A stretch of DNA of 64,000 bases from Bacteroidales bacterium (GTDB lineage: Bacteria; Bacteroidota; Bacteroidia; Bacteroidales; UBA932). Positions 26,394 to 35,060 of the stretch are shown here, one piece after another (the stretch's first letter is position 1; the number at the start of each line of letters is the position of its first letter). Position numbers and translations under genes: made by a program. The notes under the pieces are model-generated. The model did no database searches and was not told where the DNA came from. It was given only the letters and a program-made list of their open reading frames with translations. The DNA lies in assembly GCA_017509685.1 (NCBI GenBank), contig JAFWPA010000009.1:124001-188000 (forward strand). The letters are read 5' to 3'.

Positions 26394-26401
26394 CAAAGAT
26401 A
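26394..26401 (-). promoter_or_regulatory. -7 element of nrdD-nrdG
   Basis: TATCTTTG on the minus strand, 51 nt upstream of the nrdD ATG. The 26402-26521 stretch beyond it is AT-rich, contains one DnaA-box-like TTATCAACA (26443-26451) and no ORF. Confidence 0.5.
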
Positions 26402-26521
26402 TGTTTAATGAATCAACTTTCCCACTGTTTTGCCAAAAAAAGTTATCAACAGTAAGTGCCTCACATCCTGTTAATTTGATGATTTACAGCGCTCTAATAA
26501 AGATTTTTATAAACACGGAAA

Positions 26522-26553
26522 CGCTGCAGGAAACAAGCGAGTTTCCTGCAGCG
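26522..26553 (-). terminator. Hairpin terminator of the sigma/anti-sigma operon
   Basis: A perfect 13-bp stem, CGCTGCAGGAAAC pairing with GTTTCCTGCAGCG across a 6-nt loop, 20 nt beyond the anti-sigma stop codon. On the minus strand it is followed by TTTCCGTGTTTATAAAAAT, a weak T-rich tail. Confidence 0.7.
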
Positions 26554-26573
26554 GAAGTTATTAACAAAAGGAA

Positions 26574-27758
26574 TTATTTCTGGCCGAAGCTGAAGCGCAC
26601 GCCGGCCTCCATTTCAAAGCGGAGGGGCTGGATGGTGCGCAAGGAGCGGGGCTGGTTTTCCGTGTTGAAGTAGTACCGGAAGTTGGGATCCAGATAGATA
26701 CCCACGTGCGGCGTGATACGGAACTCTACGCCCAGACCGCCGGCCACAGACCACTGCGTTGACTTACTGTTCTGGTGGAAATGGATGTCCTTGGGAGAAT
26801 AGTGCACCAGGAAATCGTTGTCCAGCAGGAACTCTGCGGCGCCGCCCACAAAGGCATGCACACGCCAGCGGCCGCGGTTCACGATGTCGTAATATACATT
26901 AAGCGGTACACCCAGCCAGTGCTGTTCGTTGTCAATGTCCGTCTGCGGAATGGTGATACCTTCTCCCGAGACGAAATCGGCGATGAAAGTGCGTCCCAGG
27001 TTGGTGTAGCGCACACCGGTACCAACCGCCCAACGGTTGGTGAAGTTGTAGCGTACGGCCAGGCCGATGGAGAACGGAAGACGGAAATTGGTCTCCGGAG
27101 TTTCGTTGTAGATACCTTCCCCGGCGCCGAAAGGCGGTGCGCTGTAGGGTTTGGAATAGGCCATGGACGGCACTTCCCCGCGCTGATTGCCCTGGATCTG
27201 GCCGGAGGCGATGAGGGAGAATCCTTTGTCGGAGGGTTTCTGACGCTCTGTGTAGGCCAGCTGGTTCAGGAGAGAATGGTCGTCCAGCAGGGCCGTTCGC
27301 TCCGTGACGGGAACCGCATTCTTCTGGACCAGACGCACCGGCTGCTGAGGCTGTACCGCGACGGGCTGAATCTCATCGGCCGGAAGGGCCGATACCGGCG
27401 CCACCACCTCCTGACGGGGGTGCGAACGCTTGACGGCAACCGCTTTGGTGGGAACGGAAACAGGCTCTTCTTCAGTGACGGAAGCCGGTTCCTCTGCGAC
27501 AGCCGGAGCTACCGGTTCTGCCATGGCGGTTGCCGACGGCGTTTCTTGATAAGATATAGAAGGGTTAGAATGGAATACAACGAATGCGGCCACCACAGCA
27601 GCTGCCGCGGCCACAGAGACCGCTGCCCAACGCCACACAGGAACCACACGGGCCTTCCTGTTAAGACCCGCCGCCACGCCTTCCCAAACCCGTGGGGAGA
27701 CTTCCTCTTCTGCGTCCTGCAGAAGGTTCCTTACATACTTGTCAAACTCTTCGTTCAT
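26574..27758 (-). CDS. Anti-sigma factor fused to outer-membrane barrel (Dma-like)
   Basis: 394 residues. Residues 1-40 are soluble and acidic/helical (FDKYVRNLLQDAEEEVSPRV, WEGVAAGLNRK), resembling the sigma-binding end of an anti-sigma factor. A single membrane helix lies at about 43-63. A Pro/Val/Glu-rich linker (about 65-215) is followed by a beta-barrel with FSIGLAVRYNFTNRWAVGTG, GVPLNVYYDIVNRGRWRVHA and a C-terminal FEMEAGVRFSFGQK. Thus one chain should cross the inner membrane, periplasm and outer membrane. This matches the dual membrane-spanning anti-sigma (Dma) proteins reported in Bacteroides thetaiotaomicron, where they influence outer-membrane vesicle formation. The start overlaps the sigma gene stop by four bases. 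Confidence 0.8.
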   Translation of the reverse strand: MNEEFDKYVRNLLQDAEEEVSPRVWEGVAAGLNRKARVVPVWRWAAVSVAAAAAVVAAFVVFHSNPSISYQETPSATAMAEPVAPAVAEEPASVTEEEPVSVPTKAVAVKRSHPRQEVVAPVSALPADEIQPVAVQPQQPVRLVQKNAVPVTERTALLDDHSLLNQLAYTERQKPSDKGFSLIASGQIQGNQRGEVPSMAYSKPYSAPPFGAGEGIYNETPETNFRLPFSIGLAVRYNFTNRWAVGTGVRYTNLGRTFIADFVSGEGITIPQTDIDNEQHWLGVPLNVYYDIVNRGRWRVHAFVGGAAEFLLDNDFLVHYSPKDIHFHQNSKSTQWSVAGGLGVEFRITPHVGIYLDPNFRYYFNTENQPRSLRTIQPLRFEMEAGVRFSFGQK

Positions 27759-28309
27759 TTACTGCTTTCGTTTATCATTTCCTGCAACCTGAGCCGCGCG
27801 CGCTGCAGTTTGGAGCGCGAGGTGGCTTCCGTGCATCCCAGTTCTTCCGCTATTTCCTTGTGGGAGTAACCCTCTATCACATACATGTTGAACACCGTTC
27901 TGGCGTCTGGTGGAAGGGATTCGATAAGGCGCATCAGTTCCTTGTAACCCATCTTCTGCACCGGGGTGGCCTCTTCCGAGAAGAGGGTGCGGGCTTCGGA
28001 GATGTCGTCACTCAGTCCCAGGGCGTCTGTACGTCTGAGATGCATCAGGGCAGTATTGACAAAGATCTTACGCGCCCAGCCTTCAAAGGAACCGGTCCCC
28101 TGGTAGCTGTCTAACTTATTGAACAAGGTGATGAACCCTTCCTGCAGAACGTCTTCTGCGTCTTCCCGGTTTCCCATATAACGCAGGCACACCGCCATCA
28201 TCTTGGGAGCCAGTACTTTGTAGATTTGCTCCGGGGATGATGTTGCATCGGGGGATTTTTGTTCCCTTGTCCGATTAGTTAGATGCAGATTTGGCCAAAA
28301 ACGTTTCAA
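27755..28309 (-). CDS. ECF RNA polymerase sigma factor
   Basis: 184 residues if translation starts at TTG 28309; no in-frame ATG precedes region 2, so the start is uncertain. Region 2: CLRYMGNREDAEDVLQEGFI with NKLDSYQGTGSFEGWARKIF. Region 4: LPPDARTVFNMYVIEGYSHK, then EIAEELGCTEATSRSKLQRA. This is a sigma-70 family, ECF-type factor. The overlapping downstream gene encodes its presumed membrane anti-sigma factor. A weak TGTATTTG box lies upstream of the TTG at about 28333-28340. Divergent from the TPR gene at 28371. Confidence 0.88.
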   Translation of the reverse strand: MKRFWPNLHLTNRTREQKSPDATSSPEQIYKVLAPKMMAVCLRYMGNREDAEDVLQEGFITLFNKLDSYQGTGSFEGWARKIFVNTALMHLRRTDALGLSDDISEARTLFSEEATPVQKMGYKELMRLIESLPPDARTVFNMYVIEGYSHKEIAEELGCTEATSRSKLQRARLRLQEMINESSK

Positions 28310-28357
28310 AAAGGTCCGGATTTTGTTTTCGCAAATACAAATTTCGAAAAAATCCCG

Positions 28358-28365
28358 TATTTTTG
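28358..28365 (+). promoter_or_regulatory. -7 element of the TPR-envC operon
   Basis: TATTTTTG, ending five bases before the GTG start at 28371, so the mRNA should be leaderless or nearly so. Confidence 0.55.
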
Positions 28366-28370
28366 CAACT

Positions 28371-29996
28371 GTGAAAAAACTGCTTCTCACACTTGTCTTC
28401 ACTTTATCGGCATTGTTTTCCGCCGCCGCACAGTCGGTGGAGGCCAATCTGGTGGATGCCGTACAGTTATACAGTGACGGCAAGATCAAAATGGCCAATG
28501 AGATGCTGCGGCTGCTGGCTGCGGCCGCCCCGGACAACGACGCCGTGTGGTATTACCTGGCCCATACCCAGGTAGCGGCCAATGACCTGGACGCCGCCCA
28601 GTCCTCCTTGGAAAAGGCCGTGGCCCTGGACAGCAGCAACTACTGGTACCGCCGTATGCTGGCCCGTCTGTACCTGATGCACGGGAAGCCGGAAGAAGGT
28701 ACCACCCTCTACGAATCCCTGGTAAAAGATTTCCCCAACAGCGGCAATCCGGTGTACGAATTGCTGGATATCTACCTGCAGCAGAAGAAGTTCGACAAGG
28801 CCCTCCAGGCCCTGGACGACATCGAGCGGCAGCGGGGTACGTCGGAGGAGGTGGTCCGCACCCGCTACGACGTCCTCAACGCCATGGGCCGGCAGGACGA
28901 AGCCATTGAAGTGCTGGAGAAGTTCAACAAGGAATATGCATCGGCCCCTGTCCTCACCGTCACCGGCGACTATTATCTGAGCGAGTTCTCGGATTCCCTG
29001 GCGCAGGTGCGTTACGAGGAAGCCCTTTCCCTGGACAGCGGCTATATGCCCGCCATCATCGGACTGGCCGAGGTACACCGCCATCAGCGCCGCTACCCTG
29101 AGTATTTCCGCTGTATGGAGCCCTTTATCAGCTCGCAGGACGTCCCGGCGGCTACCAAGGGGATGTTCATCGGCAACCTCACCCGTGGGATGGATCCCAA
29201 GATCCTGCAGCTGCACCGGGCGGGCTTCGACTCCCTGGTGAACCTGGCCACCCAGACGCATCCCGCCGACAGCAGTGTCCTATCGGCCGCGGGAAGCTAC
29301 TACTATGCCACCGGCCGCCAGGAAGAGGCGGGCCGATGGTTCCGGCAGTCGGCCGACACCCATCCGGAAAGCATGACGCTCACGGCCACCTACATCCAGT
29401 ACCTGTCCCTGCAGAAGCAGTGGGAGGAGATGCGGGACCGTTCCGTGGCGGCCTTCGACCACTTCCGGGAGCTGGCCTTCCTGGATTACGCCAATATGGC
29501 CAACTACCAGCTGGAGGACTATGACGCTATCATCGGCAACAGCCAGTACCTGATTTCCAACTACCCCAAGGACAAGGATCTGTGCGTGGGCGCCTGGTCC
29601 ATGATGGGAGACGCCTACCACTCCAAAGGAGACAAGAAAAACGCCTACAAGGCCTATGAAAAGGCGTTGAAGCTGAACCCGGACTACGCCCCGGTGCTCA
29701 ACAATTACGCCTATTATATGAGTCTGGAGGGCAAGAATCTGAAGAAGGCCTACAAGATGTCCAAGAAGACGGTGGAGGCTGAACCGGACAACGCCACCTA
29801 CCTGGACACCTTCGCCTGGATCCTGCACCTGATGGACAAGGACCTGGAGGCCAAGCCTTTCTTCAAGCACGCCATGCTGTACGGCGGAAAAGACAGCGCC
29901 GTAATCCTGGAACACTACGCCACCGTACTGGAAGCACTGGGTGAGGCCGATGCCGCCCAGGTGTACCGCAATATGGCCAAGCGGCTGAATCCATGA
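28371..29996 (+). CDS. Exported TPR-repeat protein
   Basis: 541 residues from GTG 28371 (reads KKLLLTLVFTLSALFSAAAQ as a signal peptide). An in-frame ATG at 28323 lies upstream of the -7 box and is excluded. The mature part is a chain of tetratricopeptide repeats (for example VWYYLAHTQVAANDLDAAQS, YNPDYAP-type turns such as LKLNPDYAPVLNNYAYYM, and PDNATYLDTFAWILHLMDKD). In Bacteroides, as I recall, such a gene sits between dut and a DUF4292/EnvC pair; here it overlaps the EnvC-like gene by four bases. It is likely a periplasmic scaffold linked to outer-membrane or cell-wall assembly; exact role unknown. Confidence 0.82.
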   Translation: MKKLLLTLVFTLSALFSAAAQSVEANLVDAVQLYSDGKIKMANEMLRLLAAAAPDNDAVWYYLAHTQVAANDLDAAQSSLEKAVALDSSNYWYRRMLARLYLMHGKPEEGTTLYESLVKDFPNSGNPVYELLDIYLQQKKFDKALQALDDIERQRGTSEEVVRTRYDVLNAMGRQDEAIEVLEKFNKEYASAPVLTVTGDYYLSEFSDSLAQVRYEEALSLDSGYMPAIIGLAEVHRHQRRYPEYFRCMEPFISSQDVPAATKGMFIGNLTRGMDPKILQLHRAGFDSLVNLATQTHPADSSVLSAAGSYYYATGRQEEAGRWFRQSADTHPESMTLTATYIQYLSLQKQWEEMRDRSVAAFDHFRELAFLDYANMANYQLEDYDAIIGNSQYLISNYPKDKDLCVGAWSMMGDAYHSKGDKKNAYKAYEKALKLNPDYAPVLNNYAYYMSLEGKNLKKAYKMSKKTVEAEPDNATYLDTFAWILHLMDKDLEAKPFFKHAMLYGGKDSAVILEHYATVLEALGEADAAQVYRNMAKRLNP

Positions 29997-31207
29997 GGAA
30001 ATTCCTGTGCATACTGGCTCTGGTACTGGTCTGCGGCCTTCCGGCGGCAGCCCAGAAGAACAGCATGAAACAGCTGGAAAGCCAGCGTGCGCAGCTGGAA
30101 AAGGATATCGCCCTCCTGAACCGGAAACTGGACCAGAACGCCAAGAACAAGGATGCGGCACTGTCCAACCTTTCCTTACTGAAAAGCAAGATCCGCACGC
30201 GGGAAAAACTCATTGACGGCTGTGACCAGACCATCCGGATGCTGGACGACTCCATTGCGGTGTGCCAGCGACAGATGAACAAGATGCAGGCACGCCACGA
30301 CACCCTTTCCCTCTACTACGGCCGCCTGGTGCGGGGCGCATACAAGAACCGTGACAGCCGTCTGTGGTATATGTACATCCTCTCTTCGGAGTCCATCGGC
30401 CAGGGGCTCAAGCGGGCCGGATACCTGCGCAGCATGTCGGCCGAAATGAGCGCGCAGGCCCTGCGCATCCGGGAGACATCGGCCCAACTGGAGGTGGAGA
30501 AAGAGCGGCTGAACGGCTTGCGCAAGGAAGCCACGGACATGCGTCGGAAAGTGGTGAGCGAACGCACCCAGCTGAAGTCGGAAGAGACCCAGGCCAATAA
30601 CCTGGTCACCCAGTTGGGCAAGGACCGCAAGAAGTTCCAGAAGCAGTTGCAGGAGAAGAACCGCCAGAAGGAGGCCCTGAATAAGAAGATTGCCGATTTG
30701 ATCCGGAAGGAAAGCCAGAAGGCGGCCAAGTCCAAGGGCAAAGGCTCCAACAAGGCGTCCGGCAGCAAGACCACGTCTACGGCCGTGGATACCAAACTGT
30801 CCAACGAGTTCGCTGCCAACCGAGGCAAACTCCCGTGGCCGGTGGAAGGAGCCATCGTGGAGCGGTTCGGCAAGCACCACCACCCCGTATACACCAACGT
30901 GGAACTGCCGCAGAACAACGGCGTCACCCTGGCCGTACGCCCCGGCGCCCAGGCCAAGGCCGTCTTCAACGGAAAAGTGACCCAGATTGTGGTCCTGCCC
31001 GGCTATAACCAGTGCGTGCTGGTGAGCCACGGCGCCTATTTCACCCTCTACTGCAAACTCAAGAGCGTGGCCGTCAAAGTGGGTGACACCCTAACCACCG
31101 GCCAGGTGGTGGGCATCGTAGACAGCATTGACGGCGAAGACCTCTTCCACTTCGAACTCTGGAACGGCGCCGTTCCCCAAAACCCCGAAGGCTGGCTACG
31201 GAAGTAA
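29993..31207 (+). CDS. EnvC-like protein with degenerate LytM (M23) domain
   Basis: 404 residues, signal peptide ending AAAQ. Residues about 23-240 form a long coiled coil (KQLESQRAQLEKDIALLNRK and similar). A Lys/Ser/Gly linker (about 243-262) leads to a LytM/M23 domain (about 275-400) with LPWPVEGAIVERFGKHHHP and DSIDGEDLFHFELW. The first zinc ligand region (usually N-x-G-x-D) reads NNGVTLAV, and the usual H-x-H is L-F-H, so the metal site appears incomplete. This fits EnvC, which activates cell-wall amidases instead of cutting peptidoglycan itself. ATGA overlap with the TPR gene indicates coupling. Confidence 0.85.
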   Translation: MRKFLCILALVLVCGLPAAAQKNSMKQLESQRAQLEKDIALLNRKLDQNAKNKDAALSNLSLLKSKIRTREKLIDGCDQTIRMLDDSIAVCQRQMNKMQARHDTLSLYYGRLVRGAYKNRDSRLWYMYILSSESIGQGLKRAGYLRSMSAEMSAQALRIRETSAQLEVEKERLNGLRKEATDMRRKVVSERTQLKSEETQANNLVTQLGKDRKKFQKQLQEKNRQKEALNKKIADLIRKESQKAAKSKGKGSNKASGSKTTSTAVDTKLSNEFAANRGKLPWPVEGAIVERFGKHHHPVYTNVELPQNNGVTLAVRPGAQAKAVFNGKVTQIVVLPGYNQCVLVSHGAYFTLYCKLKSVAVKVGDTLTTGQVVGIVDSIDGEDLFHFELWNGAVPQNPEGWLRK

Positions 31208-31213
31208 GTGCCT

Positions 31214-31294
31214 CCGTGTGCGCTGGAGGGCTCTGGTGCACACCGAGGGCCTTTTGACGGTGGTCCGTGTGCACTGGAGGGCTCTGGTGCACAC
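31214..31294. repeat. Two tandem 30-nt repeats with hairpin potential
   Basis: The same 30-nt unit (starting CCGTGTGC, ending GGTGCACAC) occurs at 31214-31243 and 31265-31294 with one difference. In each copy GTGTGC(A/G)C can pair with GTGCACAC around the loop TGGAGGGCTCTG. The spacer is 21 nt and contains CTTTTGACGG. It lies between the convergent EnvC-like and ispE genes and may act as a bidirectional terminator or be a repetitive element. Confidence 0.65.
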
Positions 31295-31321
31295 GGGAAT
31301 GCCCGGGCGGAAAATCACCCC

Positions 31322-32149
31322 TTAAAAGATACCAAAGAAAGCGCTGCCGCTGCCGGACATGGCGGCGTAGACGGCGCCGCGGGCGTAGAGGCTGTCCTTG
31401 ACGGCGGCCAGGGTGGGGTATTTGGCGAAGACGGTGGTTTCGAAGTCGTTGTGCAGGTCTGTTTTCCAGGTGGTGATATCCTGGGCCAGGACTTCCCGGA
31501 GCGGTTTGGGGGGCAGGGCCGGGACAATGCCGCGATAGGCATCGGCGGTGGAGACGGCTATGCCTTCCGGGATAATCACTTCCAGCCGATAACCGCTTAA
31601 ATCCACATCATACGGTTCCAGCACTTCCCCGCGGCCGCTGCCGAACATGGGGCGGTTGTAGACGAAGAAGGCGCAGTCGCTGCCCAGGCGGGCGGCGTAG
31701 GCGGCCAGGGTGTCGTCGGACAGGGAAAGACCGGCCAATTCCGCCATCATCCGCAGGGCAAAGGCGGCGTCGGAGCTGCCTCCGCCCAGACCGGCACCCA
31801 CCGGGGAGCGCTTCTCCAGGAAGATTTTCATGGGAGGGAGGTCATGATCGGCCGCCAGTAAAGCGTATGCCTTGGCGGTGAGGTCCTTGAGCGGGTCCCA
31901 GTCCACGCCTTGGGCGCGGGCGATGGTAATCATCAGCTTGCCGTCCGGGGTCACGGCCTGGGTGAGTTCGCCGTACTTTTCCTTGAGCCCGGCCAGGGTA
32001 CGGGACCAGTCGTCGCCGGTGATGATTTCCAGTTGGTCCGCGATGCCGGAATAAGGGATGAAAAGGGTCTCCAGGTCATGAAAACCGTCGGGTCTTTTGG
32101 CCAGGACGTGGAGTCCCAGATTGATTTTTACATTAGGACAACAGATCAT
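31322..32149 (-). CDS. ispE: 4-diphosphocytidyl-2-C-methyl-D-erythritol kinase
   Basis: 275 residues from ATG 32149 (MICCPNVKINLGLHVL). GHMP kinase with the ATP-binding loop SPVGAGLGGGSSDAAFALR and a late MSGSGSAFFGIF motif; the N-terminal PNVKINLGL carries the catalytic-lysine region of IspE. It phosphorylates CDP-methylerythritol in the MEP route to isoprenoids. The start is five bases after a TATCTTTG box (32155-32162), ruling out upstream in-frame ATGs. Cytoplasmic, apparently monocistronic. Confidence 0.95.
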   Translation of the reverse strand: MICCPNVKINLGLHVLAKRPDGFHDLETLFIPYSGIADQLEIITGDDWSRTLAGLKEKYGELTQAVTPDGKLMITIARAQGVDWDPLKDLTAKAYALLAADHDLPPMKIFLEKRSPVGAGLGGGSSDAAFALRMMAELAGLSLSDDTLAAYAARLGSDCAFFVYNRPMFGSGRGEVLEPYDVDLSGYRLEVIIPEGIAVSTADAYRGIVPALPPKPLREVLAQDITTWKTDLHNDFETTVFAKYPTLAAVKDSLYARGAVYAAMSGSGSAFFGIF

Positions 32150-32154
32150 GAAGG

Positions 32155-32162
32155 CAAAGATA
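32155..32162 (-). promoter_or_regulatory. -7 element of ispE
   Basis: TATCTTTG on the minus strand, five bases upstream of the ATG at 32149, implying an almost leaderless transcript. Confidence 0.6.
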
Positions 32163-32278
32163 ATGCACAAATCCTTCAAAACATAAAAATCTACCATACA
32201 AAACATAAATTTCTTTTGCAGGGTTATAGGAAATCCTAAATGCTTTTCCCACCTTGGCCGGGAGAAAAAATGTGCGCT

Positions 32279-33484
32279 ATGAGACGACTGATGATTCCCC
32301 TGCTACTTTTCCTGGCAGTTTCCGCCTGCGAAGAACCCTTGTTTGACACCCCTTCCCGGGAGACACCGGAGAGTGGCCGGAACGACCCTCCGCCATCGGC
32401 CCCCGACACCACGCGTGCCGAAGTGCTGGTGTATGCCACCGCCATCGCCTTCCCCGATTCCGTGGACTGGCGCGCGGGCGACACACGCGGGGCGAAACTG
32501 GTACTGTTCGAAAACGAAAAAGCCATAGGGTCGCTCCCTGTCCCGGAGCGGTTGGACAGTGACTGGCACCGGGTTATGGACGGACACCTGTGGACCTATT
32601 ACAATGACGGGGAAAGTACCACCATTGCCTGCGACGGCTCTGTCCTCTTCTCTTTCCGGGGCCAGGAGACCCTGGTGGGCTTCCTGGTGACGAACGGATC
32701 TGTACACACCGTGGGCCAGCATCCCGGCGGCGGTTTCACCTACCGTATAGACGGGCAGGAGGTCTATTCGTCGGCGCAGGGGACGGTGATGGGGACGTCG
32801 GCCGATACGGAAAGGCAGGGCGGTGCGCTTTCGCTGGACGGCACGGACATCATCTACGCCTATGCCCAGCCCGTACAGGGGGCCGATGATGAACTGCTCT
32901 GGGAATACCGGGTGATGCGGGGTGCCGAAATGATGAAATCCATCCCGGCGCTTTCCGGCGTCCAGCTGTTCGACATCTGCGTGCACGACGGCGAGATATA
33001 TCGGCTGGAATACCGTTACGGGCACCTGTGCCTGCAACGGGGAGGGAACCTGACACCCCTGGAAGTGCCGGAAGGTAGCCATTCCCTCCGGTTGACGGTG
33101 GTAGACGGCGAAGTGCTGGTAAAAGGCTGCCATTACGACGGCTGGGACGGCTACTACTGGCTGCGGGACACGGAACAGGAACGCTACCAGTTCTATGCCC
33201 GCTGGCGCTATCTGTACAATCTGTATGTGGATGACGGGGAACTGGCGGCTATCGTCCTGGACCTGGACAACTGTGTGGTGCAAGTGGTCCGGGGCGATAT
33301 GGAAGTGAACCTGAACTTTGAAACCCACCGCCTGCATACCGCCCGGTGCGTAGACTACCGGAAGGGGGCCATTGCCCTGGCCCTCACCGGCGATGTAGAC
33401 TATAACGAGAACGTGTTGTTAATCAATGACCGGAAAGTGGCCGTCCCGTTCAACGGATACTTCACCGGCGTCTATCTTCAATAA
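32279..33484 (+). CDS. Lipoprotein of unknown function, probably beta-propeller
   Basis: 401 residues from ATG 32279 (an ATG at 32270 is possible). Lipoprotein signal MRRLMIPLLLFLAVSAC. A Pro/Glu/Ser linker leads into repeating beta segments with D-G turns (WTYYNDGESTTIACDGSVLF, FTYRIDGQEVYSSAQG, YRLEYRYGHLCLQRGG, LRLTVVDGEVLVKG), suggesting a propeller of WD-like or Kelch-like blades. I do not recognise the family. Four bases separate it from comM, so the two are probably co-transcribed, although no shared function is evident. Confidence 0.7.
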   Translation: MRRLMIPLLLFLAVSACEEPLFDTPSRETPESGRNDPPPSAPDTTRAEVLVYATAIAFPDSVDWRAGDTRGAKLVLFENEKAIGSLPVPERLDSDWHRVMDGHLWTYYNDGESTTIACDGSVLFSFRGQETLVGFLVTNGSVHTVGQHPGGGFTYRIDGQEVYSSAQGTVMGTSADTERQGGALSLDGTDIIYAYAQPVQGADDELLWEYRVMRGAEMMKSIPALSGVQLFDICVHDGEIYRLEYRYGHLCLQRGGNLTPLEVPEGSHSLRLTVVDGEVLVKGCHYDGWDGYYWLRDTEQERYQFYARWRYLYNLYVDDGELAAIVLDLDNCVVQVVRGDMEVNLNFETHRLHTARCVDYRKGAIALALTGDVDYNENVLLINDRKVAVPFNGYFTGVYLQ

Positions 33485-33488
33485 GCCT

Positions 33489-35048
33489 ATGTTAGTCTAT
33501 ATTCACAGCGCAAAATGTCTGGGAATCGAGGCGGTTCCTATTACTGTTGAGGTTCAAATTCAACTCGGCATCGGTATCCATTTGGTCGGTTTAGCAGACG
33601 CCGCGGTCAAGGAAAGTCTGCTGCGAACGGTCACCGCCCTGCAGGCAAAAGGGTTCCACATCCCGGGGCACAAAATTGTCATCAACCTGGCTCCCGCCGA
33701 CCTCCACAAGCAGGGCAGCGGCTATGACTTGCCCATCGCGCTGGGTGTTATTGCAGCGTCCGGCCAGCGCCAGCTGAAGGGATTGGAGAAGTACCTGATT
33801 ATGGGAGAGCTGGGCCTGGACGGCAGCATCCGCCCGGTGAGCGGCATCCTGCCGATGGTGGAACTGGCCCGCCGGCAGGGATTCCGGGGGTGCATCCTGC
33901 CGGAGGAATCGGCCCTGGAGGCCGTAGACTACTCCGACGCGGAGATTTACGGGGTACGCACGCTGGAGGACGTGCTGCGCATCCTGGAGGAGGTAGAGGA
34001 CCCCTCGGACCTCCTCATCTGGAATTCAGCGCTGTACAGGAAGGCGCTGGAGGCGGCCGCCAATCCCCGGCGGGAGTATATGGATTTTGCCGATATCATC
34101 GGCCAGGAAGGCGCCCGGCGCGGGGTGGAGATTGCGTGCGCGGGGCAGCATAACCTGCTGCTCATCGGCGCCCCGGGCAGCGGGAAAAGTTCCATCGCCA
34201 AATCCCTGGCCGGAATCCTCCCGCCCATGAGTCTGGAGGAAAGCGCCATCACGTCGAAGATTTTTTCCGTGGCGGGGCGGTCTTCCGGCACCCTGGGCTT
34301 CATCCGCACGCGGCCCTTCCGGGCACCGCACATATCGGCCTCCAAGGCAGCGATGCTGGGCGGCGGCAGCGGAGACAACATCCTGCCCGGCGAGGTATCC
34401 CTGGCCACCAACGGCGTGCTCTTCATTGACGAATTCTGTGAAGCGCCCAAATCCATGCTGGAATCGCTCCGGGGGCCGCTGGAAGACCGCAAGGTGACCA
34501 TCTCCCGGCTCAAGGCCAAAGTGGAATACCCCGCTTCCTTCATGCTGGTGGCAGCCTCCAACCCCTGCCCCTGCGGATACTACGGAGAGGGCGACCGCTG
34601 CACCTGCAGCCCCAGCCAGCGGCTCACCTATCTGTCCAAGCTGTCAGGGCCGATAATGGACAGGATCGATCTGCAACTCTGGATGCATCCTGTTGAGACA
34701 TCGGCCCTGGTGAGAGGCGGAAAGGCCGAGCCCTCAGAGGCCATCGCCGCGCGCGTGCTCAAGGCCCGCGAAATCCAACGGGCGCGCTTTGCCGGCAGCG
34801 GCATCTTCTGCAACGCCGAAATGAATTCCAAACAGCTGGAAAAGTACTGCGTCCTGGACGAGGATTGCAAGACCCTTTTGGAAAACATCATCGACCGCCT
34901 GGGCCTGAGCGCCCGCGCCTACACCCGCATCATCAAAATCGCCCGCACCATCGCCGACCTGGCCGACGCCCCGCAAATCCAGCCCCAGCACCTCTCCGAA
35001 GCTGCCCTCTACCGCTTCCTGGACAGACGGAATATATTGGATTTGTAG
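33489..35048 (+). CDS. comM: YifB/ComM-type Mg-chelatase-like AAA+ ATPase
   Basis: 519 residues. An N-terminal Lon-like S5 fold (GLADAAVKESLLRTVTAL, GYDLPIALGVI) is followed by an AAA+ domain with Walker A LLIGAPGSGKSSIAKSL and Walker B GVLFIDEFCE, the family insert RPFRAPHISASKAAMLGGG, and a zinc-type cluster NPCPCGYYGEGDRCTCSPSQ. ComM is a branch-migration helicase that aids integration of DNA during natural transformation in Vibrio; in non-transformable bacteria its role is unclear. Length is normal. Confidence 0.92.
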   Translation: MLVYIHSAKCLGIEAVPITVEVQIQLGIGIHLVGLADAAVKESLLRTVTALQAKGFHIPGHKIVINLAPADLHKQGSGYDLPIALGVIAASGQRQLKGLEKYLIMGELGLDGSIRPVSGILPMVELARRQGFRGCILPEESALEAVDYSDAEIYGVRTLEDVLRILEEVEDPSDLLIWNSALYRKALEAAANPRREYMDFADIIGQEGARRGVEIACAGQHNLLLIGAPGSGKSSIAKSLAGILPPMSLEESAITSKIFSVAGRSSGTLGFIRTRPFRAPHISASKAAMLGGGSGDNILPGEVSLATNGVLFIDEFCEAPKSMLESLRGPLEDRKVTISRLKAKVEYPASFMLVAASNPCPCGYYGEGDRCTCSPSQRLTYLSKLSGPIMDRIDLQLWMHPVETSALVRGGKAEPSEAIAARVLKAREIQRARFAGSGIFCNAEMNSKQLEKYCVLDEDCKTLLENIIDRLGLSARAYTRIIKIARTIADLADAPQIQPQHLSEAALYRFLDRRNILDL

Positions 35049-35056
35049 TATATTTG
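35049..35056 (+). promoter_or_regulatory. -7 element of tsaE
   Basis: TATATTTG directly after the comM stop codon, four bases before the tsaE ATG, implying a leaderless mRNA. Confidence 0.55.
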
Positions 35057-35060
35057 CAGT

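Noticed and set aside
26443..26451. DnaA-box-like TTATCAACA upstream of nrdD
   Set aside because: Single copy, one mismatch to the consensus, no cluster and no origin-associated genes nearby; not evidence of an origin.
31214..31294. CRISPR-like pair of repeats
   Set aside because: Only two copies, one spacer of 21 nt, palindromic through most of the unit, and no cas genes in the window.
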